The notes beneath the pieces were generated by a model. That model did no database searches. It was given only the letters and a program-made list of their open reading frames with translations, and was not told the origin of the DNA. A DNA stretch of 25,372 nucleotides, from contig JAACDY010000002.1 in NCBI GenBank assembly GCA_009936675.1, forward strand, positions 1 to 25,372. The letters run 5' to 3'. The translations under genes and the position numbers were made by a program. This document shows, in pieces, positions 7,369-15,115 of the stretch (position 1 is the first letter of the stretch; every line of letters begins with the position of its first letter). The DNA comes from Bacteroidota bacterium (lineage in GTDB: Bacteria; Bacteroidota; Bacteroidia; Flavobacteriales; Flavobacteriaceae).

Positions 7369-8520
7369 ATGGCGAAAAAATTGCGTTTTAACAGTGCCAC
7401 AATTCACGGAGGTCAGCAACCCGATAAAGCCTATGGATCGGTCATGCCGCCCATTTATCAAACTTCGACCTATGCCCAAACCACTCCGGGTGAACATCAA
7501 GGCTATGAATACAGTCGAACGCACAACCCCACCCGTACTGCCTTGGAGCGTTCCATTGCCAGTATCGAAAATGCAAAACACGGTTTGGCCTTTGCCTCTG
7601 GTATGGCCGCAATGGACACCGTTCTCAAACTTTTTAAACCTGGAGACGAAATCATTTCTACCGACGATCTCTACGGAGGATCCTATCGATTGATGACCCA
7701 AATCTTTGACAAATATGGCTTAAAAATCCATTTTGTCAATATGGAAAAGCCCGATACCGTGACCCAATTCCTCAACGACAAAACCCGACTGATTTGGGTC
7801 GAAACCCCTACCAACCCCATGATGAAAGTGGTCGACATCCAAGCCATTGCCGCATTGGGAAAAGCCCACAACGCTCTGGTAGCCGTTGACAATACCTTTG
7901 CCTCTCCCTATCTGCAACAACCCCTCGATCTGGGCGCCGATATCGTTTTGCACTCTGCGACCAAATACCTCGCTGGACACAGTGATACCGTTTTGGGACT
8001 TCTGGTAGTCAATGATGACGCCTTGCAAGAAAAACTCGCCTTTATCCAAAATTCTGGCGGTGGCGTCCCCGGACCCATGGATTGCTTTCTCACTCTTAGG
8101 GGCATCAAAACCCTCCATTTAAGAATGCAAAGACATTGTGAAAATGGGGCTGCGGTGGCGATTTACCTCCAACATCACCCCAAAATCGAAAAAGTATATT
8201 GGCCGGGATTGGTCGATCACCCCAATCACGAGGTCGCCAAAAAACAAATGAACGCCTTTGGTGGTATGTTGTCTTTTGTTCCCAGAGGCGGAGATTTGCA
8301 AACATCGATGAGTATAGTAGAAAATTTAAAGCTCTTTATTTTGGCTGAATCGTTGGGTGGGGTTGAAAGTTTAGCTGGACACCCTGCTTCCATGACCCAT
8401 GCCTCCATCCCCAAAGCAGTTCGCGAAAAAAGCGGAGTAGTCGATGGGTTGATCCGCCTAAGCGTTGGCATTGAGGACGTTCAAGATCTGATCGAAGATT
8501 TGGATCAGGCCATAGCTTAG
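7369..8520 (+). CDS. Cystathionine gamma-synthase/lyase-type PLP-dependent enzyme
   Basis: A 383-residue member of the Cys/Met metabolism PLP family, of normal length. Visible are the N-terminal I-H-G-G and Y-x-Y-S-R (Arg50, phosphate contact), A-S-G-M at 76-79, D174 in A-V-D-N-T-F (pyridine nitrogen partner), and the PLP lysine K199 in H-S-A-T-K-Y. The C-terminal S-L-G-G-V-E-S-L with H-P-A-S-M-T-H is also present. These enzymes make or break cystathionine; gamma-synthase, gamma-lyase and O-acetylhomoserine sulfhydrylase share all of these motifs, so the exact reaction is open. Annotators commonly call this flavobacterial type cystathionine gamma-synthase. It is followed after 16 bases by the LpxH-type gene. 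Confidence 0.88.
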   Translation: MAKKLRFNSATIHGGQQPDKAYGSVMPPIYQTSTYAQTTPGEHQGYEYSRTHNPTRTALERSIASIENAKHGLAFASGMAAMDTVLKLFKPGDEIISTDDLYGGSYRLMTQIFDKYGLKIHFVNMEKPDTVTQFLNDKTRLIWVETPTNPMMKVVDIQAIAALGKAHNALVAVDNTFASPYLQQPLDLGADIVLHSATKYLAGHSDTVLGLLVVNDDALQEKLAFIQNSGGGVPGPMDCFLTLRGIKTLHLRMQRHCENGAAVAIYLQHHPKIEKVYWPGLVDHPNHEVAKKQMNAFGGMLSFVPRGGDLQTSMSIVENLKLFILAESLGGVESLAGHPASMTHASIPKAVREKSGVVDGLIRLSVGIEDVQDLIEDLDQAIA

Positions 8521-8536
8521 TCTAACTTTATATTTT

Positions 8537-9295
8537 ATGGAGCTTCCAAAAAACAAAAAAATATACTTTGCCTCTGACAATCATCTGGGTTTGCCCGATG
8601 AAAAACAAAGCCGGGAAAGAGAAAAATTTTTTGTCACTTGGTTGGAAGAAATTCGAAAAGATGCCGCAGCCATCTATTTGTTGGGCGATCTATTTGATTT
8701 TTGGTTTGAATACAAAACCGTAGTCCCCAAAGGTTTTGTCAGGGTACTGGGCAAACTGGCAGAGCTTTCCGATGCGGGCATCCCCATCACCTTTTTTGTA
8801 GGTAACCACGATTTGTGGATGCGGGACTATTTTCAAAAGGAACTGGGCGCTACCGTTCACCACCAACCGATCACTTTGACCGTGGGAACCAGCCGTTTTT
8901 ATATCGGTCATGGCGATGGATTAGGTCCTGGGGACAAGGGATACAAATGCATGAAAAAGTTGTTTAATCACCCACTATCTCAATGGCTTTTTCGTTGGCT
9001 TCATCCCGATTGGGGCGTCCGATTGGGTCAATACCTTTCCAAAAAAAACAAACTGATTTCTGGAGAAGAAGATGTCAAATTTTTGGGAGAGGACAAAGAG
9101 TGGTTGGTGGCCTACTCCAAAAGAAAACTTCAAAAAGAACATTTTGATTATTTTGTTTTTGGTCACCGGCACCTTCCTTTAGAAATTTCATTGGGTGAAA
9201 AGTCCCAATACATCAATTTGGGCGATTGGATCACCCATAACACCTATGCCGAATATGACGGTCAGCACTTGGTCCTAAAAACTTGGAAGAAGTAG
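8537..9295 (+). CDS. lpxH: UDP-2,3-diacylglucosamine diphosphatase (LpxH-type calcineurin-like phosphoesterase)
   Basis: A 252-residue metallophosphoesterase. The five metal motifs are in order: D14-x-H16 (S-D-N-H-L-G), G-D51-L-F-D-F-W, G-N90-H91-D, G-H125-G-D and G-H210-R-H212. The F-D-F-W continuation and overall length match LpxH, which cleaves UDP-2,3-diacylglucosamine to lipid X and UMP at the inner face of the cytoplasmic membrane during lipid A synthesis. It sits between the PLP enzyme and hflX with gaps of 16 and 4 bases, so these three genes are probably one transcript. No other lipid A genes are in view, as lpx genes are usually scattered in this phylum. Confidence 0.88.
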   Translation: MELPKNKKIYFASDNHLGLPDEKQSREREKFFVTWLEEIRKDAAAIYLLGDLFDFWFEYKTVVPKGFVRVLGKLAELSDAGIPITFFVGNHDLWMRDYFQKELGATVHHQPITLTVGTSRFYIGHGDGLGPGDKGYKCMKKLFNHPLSQWLFRWLHPDWGVRLGQYLSKKNKLISGEEDVKFLGEDKEWLVAYSKRKLQKEHFDYFVFGHRHLPLEISLGEKSQYINLGDWITHNTYAEYDGQHLVLKTWKK

Positions 9296-9299
9296 TCCC

Positions 9300-10505
9300 A
9301 TGATCGAAGCCAAATCGCTTACGTTAGAAAAAACTGTGATTGTGGGGATCATCAACAGCCAGCAGGATGCTGTCCAATCCAAAGAGTATCTGGATGAATT
9401 GGCCTTTTTGACACATACCGCTGGAGGGCAGGTACTCCAACGATTTGTTCAAAAAATGCAAATCCCCAACCCAAAGACTTTTATTGGTTCGGGAAAAATG
9501 GCAGAGGTCGAAAATTATGTCAGTGAAAACGAAGTCACCACCGTTGTTTTTGACGATGAGTTGACCCCCGCACAACAGGGAAATATCGAAAAGATTTTGC
9601 GCTGTAAAATTTTGGATCGTACCGGTTTGATATTGGATATTTTTGCTCAGCGTGCCCAAACCAGTTATGCCCGTACCCAGGTTGAATTGGCCCAATACGA
9701 ATATCTATTGCCCCGGCTCAAAGGACTTTGGACGCACTTGGAACGTCAACGTGGTGGGATCGGAATGCGTGGACCAGGGGAAACAGAAATCGAAACCGAC
9801 CGACGTATCGGAAGGGAGAAAATTTCTCTGCTCAAGAAAAAACTGATTACCATCGACAAGCAAATGGCCACCCAAAGGGGTAACCGTGGGGCCTTGGTCA
9901 GGGTCGCATTGGTGGGCTATACCAATGTCGGCAAATCGAGCCTGATGAATGTCATTGCCAAAAGCAAGGTCTTTGCCGAAAACAAACTTTTTGCTACCCT
10001 CGATACCACCGTTCGCAAAGTGGTCATTGGCAATTTGCCTTTTTTGCTCAGTGATACCGTGGGCTTTATTCGCAAACTGCCCACCCAATTGGTAGAATCT
10101 TTTAAAAGTACTTTGGACGAAGTACAAGAAGCCGATTTGTTGTTGCACGTGGTGGACATTTCCCATCCCAATTTTGAGGAGCATATTGAGTCCGTCAATC
10201 AAATCTTGGGTGAAATCCAAAGTTTGGACAAACCTACGCTCATGGTGTTTAACAAAATCGATGCCTACCAGCCCGAGCCTTGGGACGAAACCGACCTGAT
10301 GGCCGAAAGGACCTCAAAGCACTATAGCCTGGAGGAATGGCAATCGACTTGGATGCATAGGGTCAACGACCGAGCACTGTTCATTTCGGCTCTTAACAAA
10401 GAAAACCTTCAGGCTTTTCGGGAAAGGGTATATGCCGAAACCCGGAAAATTCACATTACCCGTTTTCCTTACAATCATTTTTTATACCCCGAAGGTTTGG
10501 ATTAA
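9300..10505 (+). CDS. hflX: GTPase HflX
   Basis: A 401-residue ribosome-associated GTPase. The N-terminal HflX domain includes D-D-E-L-T-P-A-Q-Q-G-N (85-95), D-R-T-G-L-I-L-D-I-F and the hallmark R-G-P-G-E-T-E-I-E-T-D-R-R (157-169). The GTPase domain has G1 G-Y-T-N-V-G-K-S-S (206-214), G3 D-T-V-G (252-255) and G4 N-K-I-D (318-321). HflX splits stalled 70S ribosomes after heat and other stress. It begins four bases after lpxH and is the last gene of its transcript; no clear hairpin terminator follows. Confidence 0.96.
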   Translation: MIEAKSLTLEKTVIVGIINSQQDAVQSKEYLDELAFLTHTAGGQVLQRFVQKMQIPNPKTFIGSGKMAEVENYVSENEVTTVVFDDELTPAQQGNIEKILRCKILDRTGLILDIFAQRAQTSYARTQVELAQYEYLLPRLKGLWTHLERQRGGIGMRGPGETEIETDRRIGREKISLLKKKLITIDKQMATQRGNRGALVRVALVGYTNVGKSSLMNVIAKSKVFAENKLFATLDTTVRKVVIGNLPFLLSDTVGFIRKLPTQLVESFKSTLDEVQEADLLLHVVDISHPNFEEHIESVNQILGEIQSLDKPTLMVFNKIDAYQPEPWDETDLMAERTSKHYSLEEWQSTWMHRVNDRALFISALNKENLQAFRERVYAETRKIHITRFPYNHFLYPEGLD

Positions 10506-10789
10506 TTCCACTATCTTTTTTTATTGATTTGTATTATTTCCATCCTTTTTCTTTTTTGAAGGTTCGGAAAAGTTAAATCTAATCAATAGTGTTTAGGGTT
10601 CCACTTCCTGAAACTTTGTTATTTACTTTTCTGGATTTCCCTAAAACACCCATTCAATTTTGAAACTAAGATTACGAAAAAAAGGAATGGTCTTGCTTTC
10701 TGTAGAATAGACCATGTATTGGTTGCTAAGCCTTGAGCAAAAAAATGATGAGTAAAGTGTAACAATTCACCAGTTTTGAGCTCATATTA
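10506..10789. other. Gene-poor stretch after hflX, with a possible reversed remnant
   Basis: This 284-base AT-rich stretch has no complete gene. On the minus strand 10641-10766 reads as about 40 open codons ending N-L-S-F-K-I-E-W-V-F-stop, an alternation that resembles the last beta-strand of an outer-membrane barrel. It has no start codon fitting a protein and no upstream continuation. I treat it as a possible fragment only. Confidence 0.3.
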
Positions 10790-10912
10790 TTGAATACATT
10801 ATCATTGAATTACAAGAAACTGCATATAAGCCCCCTTATCAGAGCCTGTAAAAAAAAGGATCAAATTGCCCAAATGGAACTCTATCAACGTTATCATTTA
10901 CTGTTATATCAA
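10790..10912 (+). pseudogene. 5' fragment of an ECF-type RNA polymerase sigma factor
   Basis: The translated segment H-I-S-P-L-I-R-A-C-K-K-K-D followed by Q-I-A-Q-M-E-L-Y-Q-R-Y strongly resembles the N-terminal (region 2.1) signature of Bacteroidota ECF sigma factors, typically 'L-I-x-x-C-K-K-x-D-x-x-A-Q-x-x-L-Y-x-x-Y'. Resemblance ends near 10909. The frame then runs on for about 30 unrelated residues, antisense to the neighbouring lipoprotein gene, to a stop ending at 11008. There is no ATG start (only TTG at 10790, with a stop 30 bases upstream), and regions 2.2-4 are absent. I call it a remnant of a lost gene; a chance match is possible but the motif is long. Confidence 0.5.
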
Positions 10913-11242
10913 GCGGAGGTTGATAAAATGATCTCCATTTTTCAGTCTCTCATTTTTTTGACTGTAGATGATAAAACCCATCAGTTTTCCTTTCCCTCTG
11001 ATTTTTAGCTCCCGATTGCTGTTGGCATCAAAGGATAAACCATCAGAAATAAACAAAAGGACTTTCATATCCTTGAGTACAGGATTATCTTCCAAGTTTA
11101 CAAAAGCGGCTTTTTCAATGCTGTGCCTTTGGTCATCAATTTTAAAGTAATTTGTGGAGGTGGAGCTACTGTCGGTTTTTTGGCAGGCGATCAAAAGTAA
11201 AAACAACAGCACAAGCCCAAGTTTGGGGGAAGTAGGTTTCAT
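10904..11242 (-). CDS. Small hypothetical lipoprotein, possibly C-terminally truncated
   Basis: A 112-residue frame with a convincing lipoprotein signal: M-K-P-T-S-P-K, a Leu-rich core and L-I-A-C20, then a Ser/Thr-rich spacer. The body has alternating hydrophobic and charged residues (for example V-L-L-F-I-S-D-G-L-S-F-D at about 61-72, and G-F-I-I-Y-S), suggesting a small beta-rich domain. I do not recognise the family. Its last codons lie exactly where the opposing sigma-factor fragment loses its similarity, so the natural C-terminus may have been lost at that junction. The good signal peptide suggests it is or recently was expressed. Confidence 0.6.
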   Translation of the reverse strand: MKPTSPKLGLVLLFLLLIACQKTDSSSTSTNYFKIDDQRHSIEKAAFVNLEDNPVLKDMKVLLFISDGLSFDANSNRELKIRGKGKLMGFIIYSQKNERLKNGDHFINLRLI

Positions 11243-11492
11243 AGGGTTTTAGATTTGGCTTTATAAAACTAACAAAAACCCACACTAATTTTACAGGTCA
11301 AGTGTTAATATTGCGGATAAATGGTGTTTTTTTCCTTATTGTATTTTTTGATAGCCCACAAAGTATTTATCAATTTGCGATGCATATTATCGTTTTTCTC
11401 TTTTGTATTTTTTTAAATTCTTTTAAATTACAGTCCTAAATATCTGGGTGTCTTTGAAATGAAAAAACCTCCTGATGTCCCTATTTTTAACC

Positions 11493-11506
11493 AATTGTTA
11501 ACAATT
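11493..11506. repeat. Perfect 14-base palindrome at the Bat promoter
   Basis: AATTGTTAACAATT reads identically on both strands. It overlaps the TTG of the -33 element of the promoter for the Bat operon, a position where a dimeric regulator could block or assist RNA polymerase. In AT-rich DNA a 14-base perfect palindrome can still arise by chance. Confidence 0.5.
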
Positions 11507-11525
11507 CAAGACAAAAATATTTTTG
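11495..11525 (+). promoter_or_regulatory. Promoter for the Bat operon (TTG, 20 bases, TATTTTTG)
   Basis: TTG at 11495-11497 and TATTTTTG at 11518-11525 are separated by 20 bases, a full match to the Bacteroidota consensus TTG-N(19-21)-TAnnTTTG. The predicted transcription start near 11531 leaves a leader of about 35 bases before the moxR ATG. This is the best promoter in the window. Confidence 0.6.
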
Positions 11526-11566
11526 AATTTTGCACCCCTAGATAATGTTTTAATTGATACTATACT

Positions 11567-12574
11567 ATGGAAGAAACAATGAATAAGACTGTTGACATTA
11601 AAGCAATCAATGAAAAGATCGAGAAAGAAAGTGCCTTTGTTGATCTGTTGACCCTAGAAATCAACAAGGTGATCATCGGACAAAAAGAGATGATCGAGCG
11701 TTTGTTGATCGGTCTATTAGGTCGAGGTCATATCCTTTTGGAAGGTGTTCCCGGATTGGCCAAAACCCTTGCTATCAACACCCTCAGTCAAGCCGTAAAA
11801 GGGCAATTCAGTAGGATTCAGTTCACCCCCGATTTGCTTCCCGCTGATGTTGTGGGAACCATGATCTACAACATTAAGGAAAACGATTTTACCATCAAAA
11901 AAGGCCCCGTATTTGCTAACTTTGTTTTGGCAGACGAGATCAATCGAGCTCCGGCCAAGGTTCAGTCGGCATTGCTCGAAGCCATGCAGGAAAAGCAAGT
12001 AACCATTGGTGACACTACCTTCAAACTCCCTGCTCCCTTTTTGGTCATGGCCACCCAAAACCCTGTTGAACAGGAGGGAACCTATCCCCTGCCCGAAGCT
12101 CAAGTTGATCGTTTTATGCTCAAAACCATTATTGATTACCCCAAGTTGGAAGAGGAGCAAGTCATTGTACGTTCGAATCTCAACAACATCAAAGAAAAAG
12201 TCAAGGCAGTAGTAACCACCAAACAGATTGAAACTGCACAAGCGACCGTCAGGGAAATCTATATGGATGAAAAAATTGAAAAGTACATCCTCGATCTGGT
12301 TTTTGCCACCCGTTATCCAGAGCGTTACAATTTGGCTGCGATCAAACCCTTAATCAGTTTTGGTGCCTCCCCCAGGGGGAGTATCAATTTGGCCACTGCT
12401 GCCAAATGTCATGCTTTTTTAAAACACCGAGGCTATGTCATTCCTGAGGATGTTCGTGCGGTCATTTACGATGTGTTGAGACACCGTATCGGATTGACCT
12501 ACGAGGCCGAAGCAGAAAATGTGACCACAGAAGATTTGATCAGCCAAATCATCAACGAAGTAGAAGTTCCATAA
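11567..12574 (+). CDS. MoxR-family AAA+ ATPase of the Bat operon
   Basis: A 335-residue AAA_3 ATPase. Walker A is G-V-P-G-L-A-K-T at 60-67, Walker B ends D-E at 123-124 in L-A-D-E-I-N-R, and the sensor segment A-T-Q-N-P-V-E-Q-E-G-T-Y-P-L-P-E-A-Q follows. All are characteristic of MoxR proteins, chaperone-like ATPases that act with VWA-domain partners encoded beside them. A second ATG twelve bases in (11579) is an alternative start. It is the first gene of a cluster of eight genes on one strand, 36 bases before the DUF58 gene. Confidence 0.95.
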   Translation: MEETMNKTVDIKAINEKIEKESAFVDLLTLEINKVIIGQKEMIERLLIGLLGRGHILLEGVPGLAKTLAINTLSQAVKGQFSRIQFTPDLLPADVVGTMIYNIKENDFTIKKGPVFANFVLADEINRAPAKVQSALLEAMQEKQVTIGDTTFKLPAPFLVMATQNPVEQEGTYPLPEAQVDRFMLKTIIDYPKLEEEQVIVRSNLNNIKEKVKAVVTTKQIETAQATVREIYMDEKIEKYILDLVFATRYPERYNLAAIKPLISFGASPRGSINLATAAKCHAFLKHRGYVIPEDVRAVIYDVLRHRIGLTYEAEAENVTTEDLISQIINEVEVP

Positions 12575-12610
12575 AACTCTGGTCTTTTCTTACTTCAAAT
12601 TCTAGCACCC

Positions 12611-13477
12611 ATGGATACTAAGGAGCTCTTAAAAAAAGTTCGCAAGATTGAAATCAAGACCCGTCGCTTGAGTGATAATATCTTTGGAGGGGAATACCAC
12701 AGTACCTTCAAGGGAAGGGGTATGACTTTTAGTGAAGTGCGCCAATATCAATATGGGGACGATGTAAGAAGTATTGACTGGAATGTTACCGCCCGCTACA
12801 ATGAACCCTTTGTCAAAGTTTTTGAAGAAGAAAGAGAATTGACCCTGATGTTGATGATCGATGTCAGTGGTTCGGAATTGTTCGGTACTCAAGGTCAATT
12901 TAAGAGAGAAGAATTGACCGAAATTGCTGCTACATTGTCTTTTTCGGCCATGCAAAACAACGATAAAGTTGGATTAATCCTCTTTTCAGACCAAATAGAA
13001 TTGTTCATCCCGCCCAAAAAAGGACGTTCTCATGTTTTGCGAATCATTCGAGAACTCCTAGAATATCACCCCAAAAGCCAAAAGACCAGTATCAGCAATG
13101 CCTTTGAGTTTTTGTCGGGGGTATTGAAAAAGAAAGCCATAGTATTTATGATGTCGGATTTTATGGACAGTGGATATGAAAAGACCTTGAGAATTGCAGC
13201 CAAAAAACACGATTTGACGGGGATCAGAATTTACGATCGGCACGAGGAGAATATTCCTAATATTGGTTTGGTTCCTATGACAGATAATGAAACCGGGCAG
13301 ACGGCGTGGATCAATACTCAATCGTCCACTGTAAGAAAAACCTATGCAGAACGATACCGTTCTATGGTTGGTGAATTTGAAACCCTTTTTCATAAAAACG
13401 GTGCAGGAACTTTGCACAGCAGATTGGACGAGAGCTATGTCAAAAAATTGTTGAACTACTTTAAATCCAGAGGCTAG
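12611..13477 (+). CDS. DUF58 domain protein of the Bat operon
   Basis: A 288-residue DUF58 protein, cytoplasmic by appearance. The family signature R-Q-Y-x-Y-G-D-D-V-R-S-I-D-W-N occupies 44-58, and a VWA-like D-V-S-G-S is at 84-88, likely a metal-ion-dependent adhesion site. F-K-G-R-G-M-T-F-S-E-V-R precedes the signature. DUF58 proteins nearly always follow moxR and are believed to be its substrate or adaptor. The stop codon TAG is immediately followed by the ATG of the next gene, so translation is probably coupled. Confidence 0.94.
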   Translation: MDTKELLKKVRKIEIKTRRLSDNIFGGEYHSTFKGRGMTFSEVRQYQYGDDVRSIDWNVTARYNEPFVKVFEEERELTLMLMIDVSGSELFGTQGQFKREELTEIAATLSFSAMQNNDKVGLILFSDQIELFIPPKKGRSHVLRIIRELLEYHPKSQKTSISNAFEFLSGVLKKKAIVFMMSDFMDSGYEKTLRIAAKKHDLTGIRIYDRHEENIPNIGLVPMTDNETGQTAWINTQSSTVRKTYAERYRSMVGEFETLFHKNGAGTLHSRLDESYVKKLLNYFKSRG

Positions 13478-15112
13478 ATGAACAGAAAGACATTGCTTTT
13501 ATGGGTCGGTCTCTTTTCCACTGCCTTTGGCTTTGCCCAAAGGGGCTATGATTTGCAAGTGGCAGTAGATACCACCAAAATGCGGATTGGAGAAAAAATA
13601 GAATACATCCTTCAGATCAAGGCCGATTCTACTGACCAGATTACTTTTTCTGAGCAACCTTTTTTTGCGCCTTTTGAAGTATTAGAAGAAAGTCCCATAG
13701 ACACCCTAAGGGCACAAAGTCATTATCTTTTTACCAAAAAATACGCCCTGATACAGTTCGATTCTGGTGCCTACTGGTTGCCGCCCCAAAAGGTAATGAT
13801 CAACGGGTTTTCCAAAATTTCGGACTCCCTTTTGATTCAGGTGGCCAATGTTCCCGTAGATACCCTTAAACAAAAACTTTTTGACATCAAGCCCGTTGCG
13901 GTTGTAGCCCAAAATTTTGATGCTCTCACCCAGAGTATTGTCTATGGAGTTTTGGCCGTGTTGTTGCTGGTGGGATTGATTTACGCTTTTTTCTTTGCCA
14001 AAAAAAGAAGGGAAGAACGCAAGAAAAAACTCCCCCCCTTCGAGCGTGCCATAGAGGAACTTAAAGCCTTGGAAACCATAACGCCATCCCTTCAAGAAGA
14101 ATACAAACAGTACTATTCACGGCTCACTGATGTGGTCAGGCGCTATCTGGAGGAAGAAGCCAAAATCACTGCTTTGGAGAGTACCACGGATGAATTGTTG
14201 CTGAAGTTGAATGCCCTAAAAGAATCGGGACAGTTGGACTTGGAAAGGGAAACCATCAAAAACCTTAAGACTGTTTTGCAAACCGCTGATTTGGTCAAGT
14301 TCGCCCGATCAACTCCTGAGTTTGGTACAACAGCCAAAGACAGGGAGTTGCTGGAAGGAGTGGTAATAGAAACCAAAGAAGCCCTGCCAGAACCCACTCC
14401 CGAGGAGATCAGAGAAAGGGAGGAATACCGACTTTTATTGGCCAAAAAAAGAAGAAAAAAACAATTGCAATGGGGTTTTGCTTCGCTTGGAATTTTGATA
14501 ATTTTAAGCTTGGGAATATCAGTTCTCAAATACGGATATTATCCTGTGCAAGACACCTTATTGGGTTATCCTACGATTAAACTCAAAAATAAGGAGTGGA
14601 TCACCAGTCAATATGGAACCCCTCCCGTTAAAATTTCTACACCAGAGGTGTTGAGAAGGGTAAAAACCGAAAAAGGAGGAGCACTGCGTTTTTCCTCTGG
14701 TGATTACGACGCTTCTTTCTTTATCGATTTGGTATTCACCCAAAAACCACCTAAGCAAGAAGGTAAAGAAACTCCTTCAAAAGAGGATCAAGAGGCCCAA
14801 CAAAAAGAAAAAATTCAGGAATTGATCAATGACATCATCAACGATTTCCAATCGAGAGGGGCGGTCAATATTCTGATCAAAGAGGAGGCAATCACCACCC
14901 TTTCGGGCATACCCGCGCTTAAAATTTTTGGTACGCTCGATTATCCAAAAAAAGGAAAAAACAATAGGGTTCGTTGTAACTATATCACCCATGTGTTTGA
15001 TTTCGAACAAGGTGGGATCAATCTGACTTTGCTCTATGAAAAAGAGGATCGTTATGGTAAATTCATTGAGAAAAGGGTTATGGACAGTTTTGAATTGATA
15101 AAAGAATTATAA
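13478..15112 (+). CDS. BatD-like/DUF4381-like membrane protein with extra C-terminal domain
   Basis: A 544-residue protein. A signal peptide (about 1-20, ending F-G-F-A) is followed by a periplasmic beta-rich domain (21-150) like the N-terminus of BatD-type proteins. A membrane helix (about 153-174) leads to a cytoplasmic helical segment (175-330) rich in Glu/Lys and containing Y-S-R-L-T-D-V-V-R-R-Y-L-E, the pattern shared with BatD and DUF4381 proteins. A second helix (about 331-350) precedes a C-terminal domain of about 195 residues that I do not recognise, with a Lys/Glu/Gln-rich insert at 423-446. Bat clusters usually have a shorter protein at this place; the added second helix and domain are the notable feature. 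It starts directly at the preceding stop codon. Confidence 0.8.
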   Translation: MNRKTLLLWVGLFSTAFGFAQRGYDLQVAVDTTKMRIGEKIEYILQIKADSTDQITFSEQPFFAPFEVLEESPIDTLRAQSHYLFTKKYALIQFDSGAYWLPPQKVMINGFSKISDSLLIQVANVPVDTLKQKLFDIKPVAVVAQNFDALTQSIVYGVLAVLLLVGLIYAFFFAKKRREERKKKLPPFERAIEELKALETITPSLQEEYKQYYSRLTDVVRRYLEEEAKITALESTTDELLLKLNALKESGQLDLERETIKNLKTVLQTADLVKFARSTPEFGTTAKDRELLEGVVIETKEALPEPTPEEIREREEYRLLLAKKRRKKQLQWGFASLGILIILSLGISVLKYGYYPVQDTLLGYPTIKLKNKEWITSQYGTPPVKISTPEVLRRVKTEKGGALRFSSGDYDASFFIDLVFTQKPPKQEGKETPSKEDQEAQQKEKIQELINDIINDFQSRGAVNILIKEEAITTLSGIPALKIFGTLDYPKKGKNNRVRCNYITHVFDFEQGGINLTLLYEKEDRYGKFIEKRVMDSFELIKEL

Positions 15113-15115
15113 GCG

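Larger units (their letters stand above)
11243..11566. other. AT-rich intergenic region ahead of the Bat operon
   Basis: This 324-base gap separates the leftward lipoprotein gene from the rightward moxR gene. It has runs of T, no protein-like frame and no recognisable RNA gene. The right-hand 75 bases hold the promoter and palindrome listed separately; I see nothing specific in the remaining part. Confidence 0.6.

Noticed and set aside
10506..10580. Terminator after hflX
   Set aside because: T-rich runs are present but I could not find a stable stem before them.
10968..11150. 60-codon rightward frame opposite the small lipoprotein
   Set aside because: It is antisense to a gene with a clear lipoprotein signal and has no recognisable features.
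11717..12241. 174-codon open frame opposite moxR
   Set aside because: It is the mirror of a well-conserved AAA+ coding sequence and shows the composition expected of a shadow frame.
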